The notes: a model not told the origin generated them from the sequence alone. Shown: positions 24,609 to 33,337, counted from the stretch's first letter. The stretch: 64,000 nucleotides of DNA from an uncultured delta proteobacterium (GCA_900079685.1 LT599018.1:2147486-2211485); one strand, 5' to 3'. Numbers and translations: made by a program.

Positions 24609-26063
24609 CTAGAAGCCGAAGTCCGATTCCGGCCCCTTGGTCGCGGTCATGGTATCGCGGGATGCGGGCGCGGTTTTGCCGAACCGTACCAGGATCATCC
24701 CGGCAAAGGCCTTGCCCTTGTAGATTTCCACCCGGTAGGTAGTGGCATCCTTGTCCACGGAATACCGGGGAAGGAAATCCTTTTTGCGCAAAGTGACGTT
24801 GCATTCGCTCCCGTCCGCCTTATCCTTCATCGCGCCGATGGCATTGACGCGGAACCCCTTCACGCTTTTGACGAGAAAGGAGTCCGTCACGGTCACGAGC
24901 TGCCCCAGAGGAACGGAGGCTGTTTTGCCGTCCTGCACGGTGTCCACGGAAGACAGGCTTTCGTCAAAATCCATGTACTGGGGAGAAAGCCGGGTCAGGG
25001 TGCGGTTGCCGTAGGCCACCCGCCAGGAGGCGTTCTTTTTCTCCTGCAGCATAGCCAAAAGGGGTTTTGTTCCCTTGAGTTCCACGGGAGCGCCCTTTTT
25101 CATGGGAACGAACGTCAGGCTGGGGCGGACGTTGTCCAGCGCCAGGACCAGGCGGTTGTCGTACAGGGCGATGCCCACGTCGCTGTTGATGGCGTCCTTG
25201 ACGCCGTCGGGCGAGAGGGAGAATTTACGCTCGAAGGTGATGCCCATCTGGCGCATGAAGGATTCCAGCACCTGGAGATGGTAGTAGGCGCGGAATTCCG
25301 TGGTGAAATTCTTGCTCGCCTCAAGGCCGAAGGCGGGTTTGTTGTGGCGCACGGCGTAATAGCTGAGGGTCTTTTCCATCTCCTTGTCGCCCTTGCGCGT
25401 TTCCGTGTTGCGCAGGTGGTACTGGTGCTCGTCCTTCAACAGGCCCTTGTTGGCATCTTTCACGGCGGTCAGGGCCATGTCGGAAAGCCTGGAGAAACGG
25501 TGGGCCGCGTCAAGGCAGTCCTGGTCGATAATCACGCACTGGCCCCAGCGCTTGGGGTTGTGCATGGGGCTTTCGTACTGGGGCCTGTAAAACCCGGAAC
25601 CGTCGTGCAGGTTCAGGATAAGGTCCACTTCGGGCGCGCGGATGATTTCCTGGATCGTCATGACCGCGGGGTAATCCGGGTCCTCGGGGCTCACGTGGGC
25701 GAACTTGCGGTTCATGTCCCCGAACGCGCCCCGGCTGCGGTTGACGATGCTGGGGAAATTGAGGTTGGGCACCACCCAGACCTGGCCGGAGGTGATGGTA
25801 TAGTTCGTCACCAGCAGAGACGCGGCGGAAAATCCGCCCGGCTCATCCCCCTGGATGCCGCCGACAACCAGCAGCGTCGCGCCGCCGCCGGGCCCCAGGC
25901 GGTGGAAGGAAAACTCCAGGTCCGGCCTGTCCGCTTCAACGGCCACGGCTTTCGCCGCGCGCGCGTCAATGGCCGGGGAAGCGGCGCAAACGGGCCGCGC
26001 CGCCATGCTGCAAGCTGCCGCAAGGAAAAACGCCGCTGCCAGAAAAATGCGAACGTGCTTCAT
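24609..26063 (-). CDS. M99/M14-like zinc carboxypeptidase, Csd4/Pgp1-type cell-shape enzyme
   Basis: A 484-aa exported peptidase. Residues 1-28 are a signal peptide. The zinc site reads GGIQGDEPGG (Gln71, Glu74) and NLHDGSGFYRP (His153). Gln in place of the usual His is the mark of Helicobacter Csd4 and Campylobacter Pgp1, which trim peptidoglycan tripeptides to dipeptides and give helical shape. GLEASKNF may carry the catalytic Glu. The C-terminal 200 residues form beta-rich domains as in Csd4. I start at the ATG at 26063, where the signal peptide opens; the frame extends to 26114. It is monocistronic. A role in vibrioid shape is inferred. Confidence 0.85.
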   Translation of the reverse strand: MKHVRIFLAAAFFLAAACSMAARPVCAASPAIDARAAKAVAVEADRPDLEFSFHRLGPGGGATLLVVGGIQGDEPGGFSAASLLVTNYTITSGQVWVVPNLNFPSIVNRSRGAFGDMNRKFAHVSPEDPDYPAVMTIQEIIRAPEVDLILNLHDGSGFYRPQYESPMHNPKRWGQCVIIDQDCLDAAHRFSRLSDMALTAVKDANKGLLKDEHQYHLRNTETRKGDKEMEKTLSYYAVRHNKPAFGLEASKNFTTEFRAYYHLQVLESFMRQMGITFERKFSLSPDGVKDAINSDVGIALYDNRLVLALDNVRPSLTFVPMKKGAPVELKGTKPLLAMLQEKKNASWRVAYGNRTLTRLSPQYMDFDESLSSVDTVQDGKTASVPLGQLVTVTDSFLVKSVKGFRVNAIGAMKDKADGSECNVTLRKKDFLPRYSVDKDATTYRVEIYKGKAFAGMILVRFGKTAPASRDTMTATKGPESDFGF

Positions 26064-26143
26064 GTGATTGCCGAAAACCCCTTTGGGAGATGGAACAGCG
26101 GCACTATACGCCAAGGTTCATACTCTTGGCAAATGGGCCTTTT

Positions 26144-26272
26144 CGGCAGCGGCCCGGTTTGCCGTGATACTGCGTCAACGCACGATTTTCCTCCGGGTCA
26201 TGGACCAAAGAGTCCACTCCCCTCCGGAAAATCGCACGTTTCCTTGTCTGACGGCAAACCGGGCCGCTGCCG
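26144..26272. repeat. Nested palindromic intergenic element (copy 2)
   Basis: The outer arms at 26144-26165 (CGGCAGCGGCCCGGTTTGCC...) and 26251-26272 are perfect inverted repeats of 22 bp. The inner arms (GATTTTCC against GGAAAATC) enclose a core reading GGGGAGTGGACTCT on the minus strand, like copy 3 (GGGAGTGTACTCT). TTGACGCAGTAT also recurs. It occupies the divergent gap between the M99 gene and dnaX and could fold into a large cruciform. Confidence 0.75.
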
Positions 26273-26344
26273 CGCCTTTCCGAATGCCTTGACCTCCCGC
26301 GCCGCATCTCGTAGCGTATACCTTTGCCAGGAGAAAACCCCCTC

Positions 26345-28312
26345 ATGAACCATGCCAATTTAACGGCCCGGTACCGGCCGCAGAAATTTTCCGAACTTGC
26401 CGGACAGGAAACGGTACGGGCCATTTTGTCCCGCGCCGCCGCGGAAAACAGCGTGGCTCCGGCCTATCTTTTCAGCGGCACGCGCGGGGTGGGCAAGACT
26501 ACCGTGGCCCGCGTCTTCGCCAAAGCGCTCAACTGCGCGCACGCCCCGGCGGCGGAACCGTGCAACGAATGCGAAAACTGCCGCCAGATCACCCTGGGCA
26601 CCGCCGTGGACGTGGTGGAAATCGACGGCGCCTCCAACCGGGGCATCGACGACGTGCGCAAGCTCAAGGAAGTCGTGGGGTACGCGCCCATGCAGGGCCG
26701 TTACAAGATTTTCATCATCGACGAAGCGCACATGCTCTCCCGCGACGCGTTCAACGCGCTCCTGAAAACCCTGGAAGAGCCCCCGGCCAACGTCACCTTC
26801 ATCCTGGCCACCACGGAGCCGCACAAGTTCCCGGCAACCATCATCAGCCGCTGCCAGCACTACGTGTTCAAGCGCCTGCCGGAAAACGGGCTGGAAGAGC
26901 ATCTTTCCTCGGTTCTCACAAAAGAAGGCGTTCCTTTTGAGGAAGGCGCCGTCCGGCTGCTCGCCCGCAGGGCCGCCGGCAGCGTGCGCGACGCCATGTC
27001 TTTACTGGGCCAGGTCCTGGCGCTGGGCGGGGAGACCCTGACCGAAAAGGATACCCGCATGGTGCTCGGCCTTGCCGGGCAGGAACTGTTCTTCACCCTG
27101 TTCCGCACCCTGCGCGGCGGCAACAGCGCCGAGCTTACCGCCATGGTGGGGGAGATGCTCGATTCCGGCCTGGACCTCGGGTTTTTCCTGCGGGAGATGG
27201 CCTTATGCTGGCGGAACATGTTTATCCTGCGCCAGTCGGGCGATGCCGCCGCCGCCATCCTGGACATCCCGGCCAAGGAAGCGGACCGCTGGAAGGAAGA
27301 GGCCGCGTCCTTTGACCTCGCCCATATCCACGCCGCCTGGCAGATGACCATCGACGGTCAGCGCCGGGTGCTCACCAGCCTGGAACCGGCCCTCGCCCTT
27401 GAGCTCTTGCTCTGTAACATCGCCATGCTGCCCCGGCTTCTGCCGCTGGAAGGCGTCGCCCGCATGGGCCGCTCCGGCCAGCTGCCCGATTCGGGCGCGG
27501 GTCCGGGCGCGGCTTCCGGCCCGTCCACGGGACAAGGCGCGGGACAAGGCGCGGGCCAGGGCACGGGCCGGGGCACGCCGCCCCCGCCCTCTGGAATAGG
27601 CGCGGCTCAAGCCCAAACGGACGCACCCCAACGGATGGAGGCCTCTAAGGCCCAGGCTGCCCGGGAGGAAGCCTCCGGCCCTTTTGACGCGGGGCCGGGT
27701 TTCCAGGCGGAGCCGAATTTCCAGGCGGAGCCTAATTTCGAGGACGAGGCCTACCTCGCGGGCATGGCGGAAGATCTGCCGCCCGACCAGGATGGTGCCG
27801 AGCCGGACTTCGCCGAATTCGCCGGGCCCGAAGAAATCACGGCATCGCCGGTGGCACAAGCCGCGCCCCGGCCCGCGCCGGTCGTACAATCGGGCATACA
27901 ACAGGGCGGATCAGCGGCCAAACCATCAGCCGGTGCGCCGGGCCCGGTCGCCGTGAGGCCTGAGGACCGTTCCTGGTCGGCGTTTTTCCGGTTCTGCAAG
28001 CAGCGCCAGGATATTTCCCCCGCCTTTGCGGGCATGCTCCGCACCGTCAGCGGGGAATATGCGGACAACGTTCTGGCGCTCACGCCCGGCAGCGAATTCT
28101 GCGCCGAGCGGTTGCGGTCCCCGGAAACGGCGGAGTTGCTGGCCGCCCTGGTCGCCGGGTATTTCGGCGAGGGCACGGCCATTACGCTTCTGCCCCCGCC
28201 GCGCGTGAAAACAGCCGCCGAAATAAAAGAAGCCGTGCGCCGGCATCCGGCCGTGAACCTGCTGGAAAAGGAAATGGGCGCCCGCCTCATCGACTACGGC
28301 CAGCAGGGGTGA
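26345..28312 (+). CDS. dnaX: DNA polymerase III subunit gamma/tau
   Basis: The clamp-loader ATPase of replication. The protein is 655 aa. ARYRPQKFSELAGQE opens the protein; Walker A is GTRGVGKTT, the zinc site is C-x9-C-x2-C-x2-C (CAHAPAAEPCNECENC), then DEAHMLSRDAFNALLKTLEEPP and TTEPHKFPATIISRC. Domain III follows to about residue 370. After it comes a Gly/Gln/Ala-rich linker with a tandem GQGAGQGAGQG stretch and a tau-like C-terminal domain. I see no A-rich slippery site in the linker, so gamma by frameshift is not supported. The ATG at 26345 has AGGAG upstream. ybaB and recR follow in the classic order. Confidence 0.96.
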   Translation: MNHANLTARYRPQKFSELAGQETVRAILSRAAAENSVAPAYLFSGTRGVGKTTVARVFAKALNCAHAPAAEPCNECENCRQITLGTAVDVVEIDGASNRGIDDVRKLKEVVGYAPMQGRYKIFIIDEAHMLSRDAFNALLKTLEEPPANVTFILATTEPHKFPATIISRCQHYVFKRLPENGLEEHLSSVLTKEGVPFEEGAVRLLARRAAGSVRDAMSLLGQVLALGGETLTEKDTRMVLGLAGQELFFTLFRTLRGGNSAELTAMVGEMLDSGLDLGFFLREMALCWRNMFILRQSGDAAAAILDIPAKEADRWKEEAASFDLAHIHAAWQMTIDGQRRVLTSLEPALALELLLCNIAMLPRLLPLEGVARMGRSGQLPDSGAGPGAASGPSTGQGAGQGAGQGTGRGTPPPPSGIGAAQAQTDAPQRMEASKAQAAREEASGPFDAGPGFQAEPNFQAEPNFEDEAYLAGMAEDLPPDQDGAEPDFAEFAGPEEITASPVAQAAPRPAPVVQSGIQQGGSAAKPSAGAPGPVAVRPEDRSWSAFFRFCKQRQDISPAFAGMLRTVSGEYADNVLALTPGSEFCAERLRSPETAELLAALVAGYFGEGTAITLLPPPRVKTAAEIKEAVRRHPAVNLLEKEMGARLIDYGQQG

Positions 28313-28467
28313 CCCCTGCACCCATTAGGGACGCCCGGACGTTTGTGTAGTGAGAAAACTTGTGCTACGCGCATGGCTCCCGCGTTGAATACGTGCCCAC
28401 ACCGGGAGCATCGCGCGTAACGGAACAAACCACGTAACCGCACCCTCCATGCGTCCCTGTCGGGGTT

Positions 28468-28513
28468 GCAAGGGGGTCACCCCCTTGCCGGGGTGCAGGG
28501 GCCGCGCCCCTGC
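28468..28513. repeat. GC-rich hairpin cluster between dnaX and ybaB
   Basis: Two perfect hairpins: GCAAGGGGG/CCCCCTTGC (28468-28488) and GCAGGGGC/GCCCCTGC (28495-28513). Similar GC-only hairpins recur after other genes in the window (33288-33337, and GGGGCAGCGCCCC near 12868). No T-tract follows, so they may be repeat debris or attenuation sites. The 231-base gap holds no gene. Confidence 0.55.
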
Positions 28514-28543
28514 CCGCCGGAGGCAAAAATAAAGGATTGTACC

Positions 28544-28852
28544 ATGTTCGGAATGGATATTATGAAACAGGTCCAGCAGATGCAGGAAAAAATGGCCAAA
28601 CTCCAGGACGAGCTGGGCGCGAAAGTGCTGACCGGCTCCAGCGGCGGCGGCATGGTCACGGTGACCTGCAACGGCAAACAGGAACTGCTCTCCGTCCGCA
28701 TCGACAAAACCCTGCTGGACGATTCCGACAGCTCCATGCTGGAAGACCTGGTCCTGACGGCGGTGAACGACGCCTTGCGCCAGTCGCGCGACCTGATGGG
28801 CAACGAAATGCGCGCCCTGACCGGCGGCATCAGCATCCCCGGCATTTCCTGA
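28544..28852 (+). CDS. YbaB/EbfC family nucleoid-associated protein
   Basis: A 102-aa DNA-binding dimer often encoded between dnaX and recR, as here. MQEKMAKLQDELGAKVLTGSSGGGMVTVTCNGKQELLSVRID and LLDDSDSSMLEDLVLTAVNDALRQSRDLM are family landmarks. The start at 28544 has AAAGGA upstream; a longer frame runs through the hairpin cluster and is not credible. Its precise role is unsettled in the family (nucleoid protein, possibly linked to recombination). Confidence 0.95.
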   Translation: MFGMDIMKQVQQMQEKMAKLQDELGAKVLTGSSGGGMVTVTCNGKQELLSVRIDKTLLDDSDSSMLEDLVLTAVNDALRQSRDLMGNEMRALTGGISIPGIS

Positions 28853-28885
28853 AAAGCGCTCCGAGAAATCACCCCGAGAAAAACC

Positions 28886-29494
28886 ATGAGCAGCCGCCTT
28901 CCCCAACCCCTGGCCGACGTGGTGGGCCAGATCGCAGGGCTTCCCGGCCTGGGGCCGAAGTCCGCCCTGCGTATCGCCATGACCTTCCTGAAATGGCCGG
29001 AAGCGCAGACCAGAAGCCTTGGCCGCGCCATCCACGACCTGCGGGACAACCTCCACCTGTGCTCCCTCTGCGGCGCGCTCACGGATTCCGACCCCTGCCC
29101 CATCTGTTCCGACCCCGGCCGCGCGCCGGAAACGCTCTGCCTGGTCTCGGACTGGGACAGCATGCTGACCCTTGAGGACGGCGCGTTTTACAAAGGGTTG
29201 TACCTCATCCTCGGCGGCCTGCTGGCCCCGCTGGACAACATCACCCCGGACACCCTGGAAATGGACCGGCTGGAAGACCGCCTGGCCCAAGGGGTTGTCA
29301 CGGAACTCATCCTGGCGCTCGGCACGCGGCTGGAGGCGGAAACCACCGCTTCCTTCATCCGCAACCGGATCAACGCGAAGTTCCCCCACATCACCGTAAC
29401 CCGCCTGGCCCAGGGCATTCCCCTCGGGGCCGAGGTCCGCTTCATGGACCGGGAAACGTTGCGCCAGTCCCTGGCTTACAGGCAGAAGGTGTAG
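28886..29494 (+). CDS. recR: Recombination mediator protein RecR
   Basis: Works with RecO to load RecA at single-strand gaps. The protein is 202 aa, of normal length. Helix-hairpin-helix GLPGLGPKSALRIA, a zinc site with four Cys (CSLCG...CPIC), a Toprim domain starting LCLVSDWDSMLTLE and the C-terminal Walker-like ALGTRLEAETTASFI...ITVTRLAQGIPLG are all visible. It is 34 bases after ybaB and one base before the next gene. Confidence 0.96.
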   Translation: MSSRLPQPLADVVGQIAGLPGLGPKSALRIAMTFLKWPEAQTRSLGRAIHDLRDNLHLCSLCGALTDSDPCPICSDPGRAPETLCLVSDWDSMLTLEDGAFYKGLYLILGGLLAPLDNITPDTLEMDRLEDRLAQGVVTELILALGTRLEAETTASFIRNRINAKFPHITVTRLAQGIPLGAEVRFMDRETLRQSLAYRQKV

Positions 29495-29495
29495 C

Positions 29496-30536
29496 ATGCG
29501 CACGGTCGTCGCCATTCCTCCCATGCCCCGGATGACGGGCGGCATCGCGGTTTTTTACCAGATCGCGGCACGGCTGCGCGAGCTGGGCCGGGAGGTCGTG
29601 CTGACGGGCGATGCCGACGCGCCCGGCCTCAAGGAGCAGGCGGACGACGGTTTCGCCGTGCTGCCCTGGGATGCCGTATGGGACGCGGCTTCCGGGCGGA
29701 AGGGCGCCCCGTTCCTGCGGGAAACGGACATCCTTTTTATCGCCGAGGGCTGGCCCAACATGATGGCCCCGGCCCTGGCGGCCAAGGCCCGGACGCTTGT
29801 GTACGCGCAGAACTGGGCCTACGTGTTTTCCGCCCTGCCCGAGGGCGCGTCCTGGGACAAGCTGCCCGCGACGTTCCTCGCGGTCTCGCATCCCGTGGCC
29901 CGGTTCGTGGAGGATATGGCCAAACTCCCGCTGGCGGGCGTCGTGCGCCCGGCCATCGACGGCTCCCGTTTCCGCCCGGAACCGCGCGATACGGCCAAAA
30001 CCGTGCGTATCGCCTGGATGCCCCGCAAGAACAAGGCTCTCGCCGAGCAGATCATGCAGATCGCGGGAGCCATGGACAAGGGCGGCAAGCCTCGCCTGGA
30101 GTGGGTGGAAATCCGCAACATGACGCCCGGCGAGGTGGCGCAAACCTTGGCTTCCTGCCATATTTTCCTCGCAACCGGCTTTCCCGAGGGCTGCCCGCTC
30201 CCGCCGCTGGAAGCCATGGCTTCCGGCTGTCTGGTGGTCGGGTTTTCCGGGTTCGGCGGGTGGGATTACATGCGCCAGGCCGAGCCCGGCCGGTACACCC
30301 CGCGCATCGAACCGCGCCCGGTGCCGTGGACCGGCAACGGCCTGTTCGCCGCCGACGGCGACGTGGTGGAAGCGTCCTTCCTCCTGGCCCACGCCGTGCG
30401 CCTGGTCCGCGAGAACGCGCCGGAATACGCCGCCATCCGCGGGCAGGCGCTTAAAACCGCCGCCGGGTATTCCGCCGGCGCACAGCGCGAGGAAGTCCGC
30501 GCCGTCTGGGACGCGCTGGAGAAACAACGCTCATGA
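29496..30536 (+). CDS. Glycosyltransferase-like protein (GT-B fold, function unknown)
   Basis: A 346-aa cytosolic protein. The N-terminus MRTVVAIPPMPRMTGGIAVFYQIAARLRELG has the Gly-rich loop of GT-B enzymes. The C-terminal half has FLATGFPEGCPLPPLEAMASGCLVVGFSGFGGWDYM, close to the donor-binding motif of GT4 enzymes (E-x7-E with G-x-P). The middle part is divergent. It starts one base after recR and overlaps tatD by four bases (ATGA), so it is translated with them. Substrate and product are unknown. Confidence 0.72.
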   Translation: MRTVVAIPPMPRMTGGIAVFYQIAARLRELGREVVLTGDADAPGLKEQADDGFAVLPWDAVWDAASGRKGAPFLRETDILFIAEGWPNMMAPALAAKARTLVYAQNWAYVFSALPEGASWDKLPATFLAVSHPVARFVEDMAKLPLAGVVRPAIDGSRFRPEPRDTAKTVRIAWMPRKNKALAEQIMQIAGAMDKGGKPRLEWVEIRNMTPGEVAQTLASCHIFLATGFPEGCPLPPLEAMASGCLVVGFSGFGGWDYMRQAEPGRYTPRIEPRPVPWTGNGLFAADGDVVEASFLLAHAVRLVRENAPEYAAIRGQALKTAAGYSAGAQREEVRAVWDALEKQRS

Positions 30537-31366
30537 GCAAGCACAAGCACGGCGCCCCGGCCGTTGCCCCGGAGTCGCTGCACATGCCCCTGACCGGGGC
30601 GGATTCCCACGCGCATCTGGATATGCGTCATTTCGAAGACAACGAGGTTACCGCCGTCCTGGAACGCGCCGCGGCCGCCGGGGTAGCGAGCATCGGCAAC
30701 GTGTTTCTCGGCACAACGGCCTGGGAAACGGGCAAAGCGCGGTTCGCAAACCATCCCGGCGTGTTCTTTCTGCTGGGCATCCATCCCACGGACGCCATGG
30801 AGTACACCCCCGCCGAGAAGGAAGCGATGATCCGCGCCTTTGCGATGGATTCCCGGTTGCGGGCCGTCGGGGAGATCGGTCTGGATTTCTACTGGAAAGA
30901 CTGCCCGCCCGAAGTGCAGATCCCGGCCTTCATCGACCAGCTGCATCTGGCGCGCGACCTGAAAAAGCCCGTGGTCATCCATTCCCGCGACGCGTACGAC
31001 GCCACCCTGAAAATCCTGCGCGACGAGGGGTTCCACGGGTATCCTCTGCTCTGGCACTGTTTCGGCGGCACGCGGGATCAGGCCCAGTATCTTGTCGACG
31101 CGGGCTGGCACATTTCCATCCCCGGCCCGGTTACCTTCCCGGCCAACACCGCCTTGCGCGAAGCTCTCGCGGTCATCCCCAAGGACAGGCTCCTGGCCGA
31201 GACCGATTGCCCCTACCTTGCGCCCATGCCCTACCGGGGCAAGCGGAACGAGCCCGCCTACACCGTGTTCACCGTCAGCGCCATGGCCGAGGCGTTGGGC
31301 GAGGACCCCAAAGAGCTTTGGACCCGGTGCGGGAACAACACCCGTAAATTTTTCGGGGTTGCATAA
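30533..31366 (+). CDS. TatD family metal-dependent hydrolase
   Basis: A 277-aa TIM-barrel hydrolase; relatives are 3'-5' exo-DNases or RNases. Metal ligands and signatures: DSHAHLDMRHF near residue 22, GIHPTDAMEYT, VGEIGLDFYWKDCPPEVQ, VVIHSRDAYD, HCFGGTRDQAQYLVDAG and ETDCPYLAPMPYRGKRNEPAY. The first 20 residues are extra. It shares ATGA with the upstream glycosyltransferase and ends the dnaX-side operon. Confidence 0.93.
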   Translation: MSKHKHGAPAVAPESLHMPLTGADSHAHLDMRHFEDNEVTAVLERAAAAGVASIGNVFLGTTAWETGKARFANHPGVFFLLGIHPTDAMEYTPAEKEAMIRAFAMDSRLRAVGEIGLDFYWKDCPPEVQIPAFIDQLHLARDLKKPVVIHSRDAYDATLKILRDEGFHGYPLLWHCFGGTRDQAQYLVDAGWHISIPGPVTFPANTALREALAVIPKDRLLAETDCPYLAPMPYRGKRNEPAYTVFTVSAMAEALGEDPKELWTRCGNNTRKFFGVA

Positions 31367-31493
31367 CTGATTTTCTTCCTATTCCCACCCGCCCGGGGGG
31401 TGACCCCCGGCCCTCGCTTTGGTATGCTGGGGACGTACACATTCATTTCCTTCCCTTTTCCCGTCGAAAAGGTTTGGAGGAAAGGGATGGGGT

Positions 31494-31547
31494 CTGGGGG
31501 AAGGGAAAGGAACCTTTCCTCAAAAGGTCCCTTTCCCTTCCCCCCAG
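31494..31547. repeat. 54-base near-perfect palindrome upstream of the flavoprotein gene
   Basis: CTGGGGGAAGGGAAAGGAAC... pairs with ...GTCCCTTTCCCTTCCCCCCAG around a CCTC loop. One strand is almost pure purine, the other almost pure pyrimidine. It ends 19 bases before the start codon of the next gene, so its RNA hairpin would sit next to the ribosome site. A related purine-rich stretch lies at about 31450-31490. Confidence 0.75.
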
Positions 31548-31566
31548 CACATCTTGGGAGGCTTCT

Positions 31567-33282
31567 ATGTCATTGCATGTTGTTGTTGTCGGCGGCGTGG
31601 CCCTTGGGCCCAAAGCGGCCTGCCGGTTTATGCGCCTGATGCCCGAAGGCACGGTGACCCTCATCGACCAGACGGACAGAATTTCCTATGGCGGTTGCGG
31701 CATCCCCTTTTTCGTCTCCGGCGAGGTCAGCCGGGTGGAAGACCTGCGGTCCACACCCTACGGCGTGGTGCGCGATAAAGATTTCTTCTTCCGCTACAAG
31801 GGGGTGAACGTGCTCACGCGCAGCAAGGTCATCGGCATCGACCGGGACAGGAAACGCGTGCGCATGCAGGACCTGGACACCATTGAAGTCCGCGAAATAG
31901 CTTATGACAGGCTGGTTCTGGCAACAGGCAGCCGCGCGAAAATGCCCCCCATCCCCGGCATCGACCTCCTCGGCGTGACAGCCGCCGCCACCCTGGACGA
32001 CGCCGAACGCATCAAAACCGCCGTGGCCCAGGGCAAGGTCAACGCGGCCGTCGTGGTCGGCGGCGGGTTCATCGGGCTGGAAATGGCCGTGGCCCTCGCG
32101 GACCTCTGGGGCCTGCCGGTCTCCGTGGTGGAATTCGCGGAGCATATCCTGCCGTCCAACGTCTCCCCCCTGCTCGCCACCATGGCCACGCAGGACCTCA
32201 AGAAAAGCGGCGTCGACGTTTTCTGCTCGGAAAAAGTCCTGCGGCTGGAAGGCGAAAACGGCCAGGTGAAGCGCGTCGTTACCGATAAGCGTACGATTGA
32301 GGCCGATCTGGTCATCATGTCCGTGGGCGTTTCCCCGGAAACCGCGCTGGCCAAAGAAGCCGGGCTGGAAATGACGGAAAACGGCCTGATCCTCGTGGAC
32401 GAGCACATGCGCACCTCGGACCCCTCCATCTACAGCGGCGGGGACTGCGCGGCCGTCGCCAACCTGGTGACCGGCGAGCCCGGCTGGTTTGCGCTGGGGT
32501 CCCAGGCCAACCGGCAGGGCCGGGTTATCGGCACCAACCTCGCGGGCGGCGACGCCACTTTCCCCGGCGCGGTCGGGGCCTGGGGGGTGAAGCTCTTTTC
32601 CCAGTCCGTCTCGGGCGCGGGGCTCACGCTGGCCCAGGCCAAGAAGGCCGGGTTCGACGCCATGTCCGTGCACGTGGAGCAGGTGGACCGGGCGCATTTC
32701 TACCCGGATCACGCCATGATGGCGCTTGAACTGATTGTGGACCGGCCGACGCGCCGCGTTCTGGGCATCCAGGGCATGGCGGAATCGGGCGACGCGCTGG
32801 TGGGCCGCATCAACGCCGTGGTGCCGTATCTCGGCGCCAAGGGCACGGTGGCGGACATCAGCAACCTGGAAGTGGTTTATTCCCCGCCCTTCGCCTCTGC
32901 CATGGACGTTCTCAACGTGGTGGGGAACGTGGCGGAAAACGCCCTGGAAGGCCGCAGCCGGACCATGGATGTGGACGAGTTCGCGCTTCTGTGGGATAAG
33001 CGGGCGAGCGGCGACGCCTGCTTCCTGGACGTGCGCGACCCCGTCAGCGCGGAAACCCTGGCGCTCGCCTACCCCGGCGAATGGAAGAACGTGCCGCAGG
33101 ACATGTTGCGGGACAGGCTTAACGAACTGCCCGCGGATACGCCGCTCGTGCTGGTCTGCAACACGGGCCTGCGCGCCTTTGAGGCCCAGCGGGTGCTGGA
33201 TTCCCTGGGCCGCAAGGATACGCGCGCCGTTGCCGGCGGGCTTGTGGCCGTGGGCCGGGCCGGGCACGCAATGACGAAGTAA
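31567..33282 (+). CDS. CoA-disulfide-reductase-like flavoprotein with C-terminal rhodanese domain
   Basis: A 571-aa FAD/NAD(P)H oxidoreductase. FAD site VVVVGGVALGPKAACRFMR at the start; the single redox Cys44 in SYGGCGIPFF matches Cys43 of CoA disulfide reductases; the NAD(P) site is AVVVGGGFIGLEMA; the FAD tail is YSGGDCAAV. Residues about 470-571 form a rhodanese domain (CFLDVRDP, active Cys531 in VLVCNTGLRA). Related CoADR-RHD enzymes reduce CoA disulfide or polysulfide, which would suit a sulfur-metabolising host. The start at 31567 has GGGAGG; the frame extends upstream through the palindrome but has no ribosome site there. Confidence 0.9.
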   Translation: MSLHVVVVGGVALGPKAACRFMRLMPEGTVTLIDQTDRISYGGCGIPFFVSGEVSRVEDLRSTPYGVVRDKDFFFRYKGVNVLTRSKVIGIDRDRKRVRMQDLDTIEVREIAYDRLVLATGSRAKMPPIPGIDLLGVTAAATLDDAERIKTAVAQGKVNAAVVVGGGFIGLEMAVALADLWGLPVSVVEFAEHILPSNVSPLLATMATQDLKKSGVDVFCSEKVLRLEGENGQVKRVVTDKRTIEADLVIMSVGVSPETALAKEAGLEMTENGLILVDEHMRTSDPSIYSGGDCAAVANLVTGEPGWFALGSQANRQGRVIGTNLAGGDATFPGAVGAWGVKLFSQSVSGAGLTLAQAKKAGFDAMSVHVEQVDRAHFYPDHAMMALELIVDRPTRRVLGIQGMAESGDALVGRINAVVPYLGAKGTVADISNLEVVYSPPFASAMDVLNVVGNVAENALEGRSRTMDVDEFALLWDKRASGDACFLDVRDPVSAETLALAYPGEWKNVPQDMLRDRLNELPADTPLVLVCNTGLRAFEAQRVLDSLGRKDTRAVAGGLVAVGRAGHAMTK

Positions 33283-33287
33283 GCGGC

Positions 33288-33337
33288 GCGGGGGCTCCGC
33301 GAGGAGCCCCCGCAACGTTGCCGGGGAGCCTCCCCGG
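33288..33337 (+). terminator. Twin GC-rich hairpins after the flavoprotein gene
   Basis: GCGGGGGCTCC/GGAGCCCCCGC (33288-33313) and CCGGGGAG/CTCCCCGG (33321-33337). No T-tract follows, so intrinsic termination is uncertain. Confidence 0.45.

Noticed and set aside
27399-28000. Programmed frameshift in dnaX to make gamma
   Set aside because: I looked for an A-rich slippery heptamer followed by a hairpin after domain III and found none; the linker is GC-rich.
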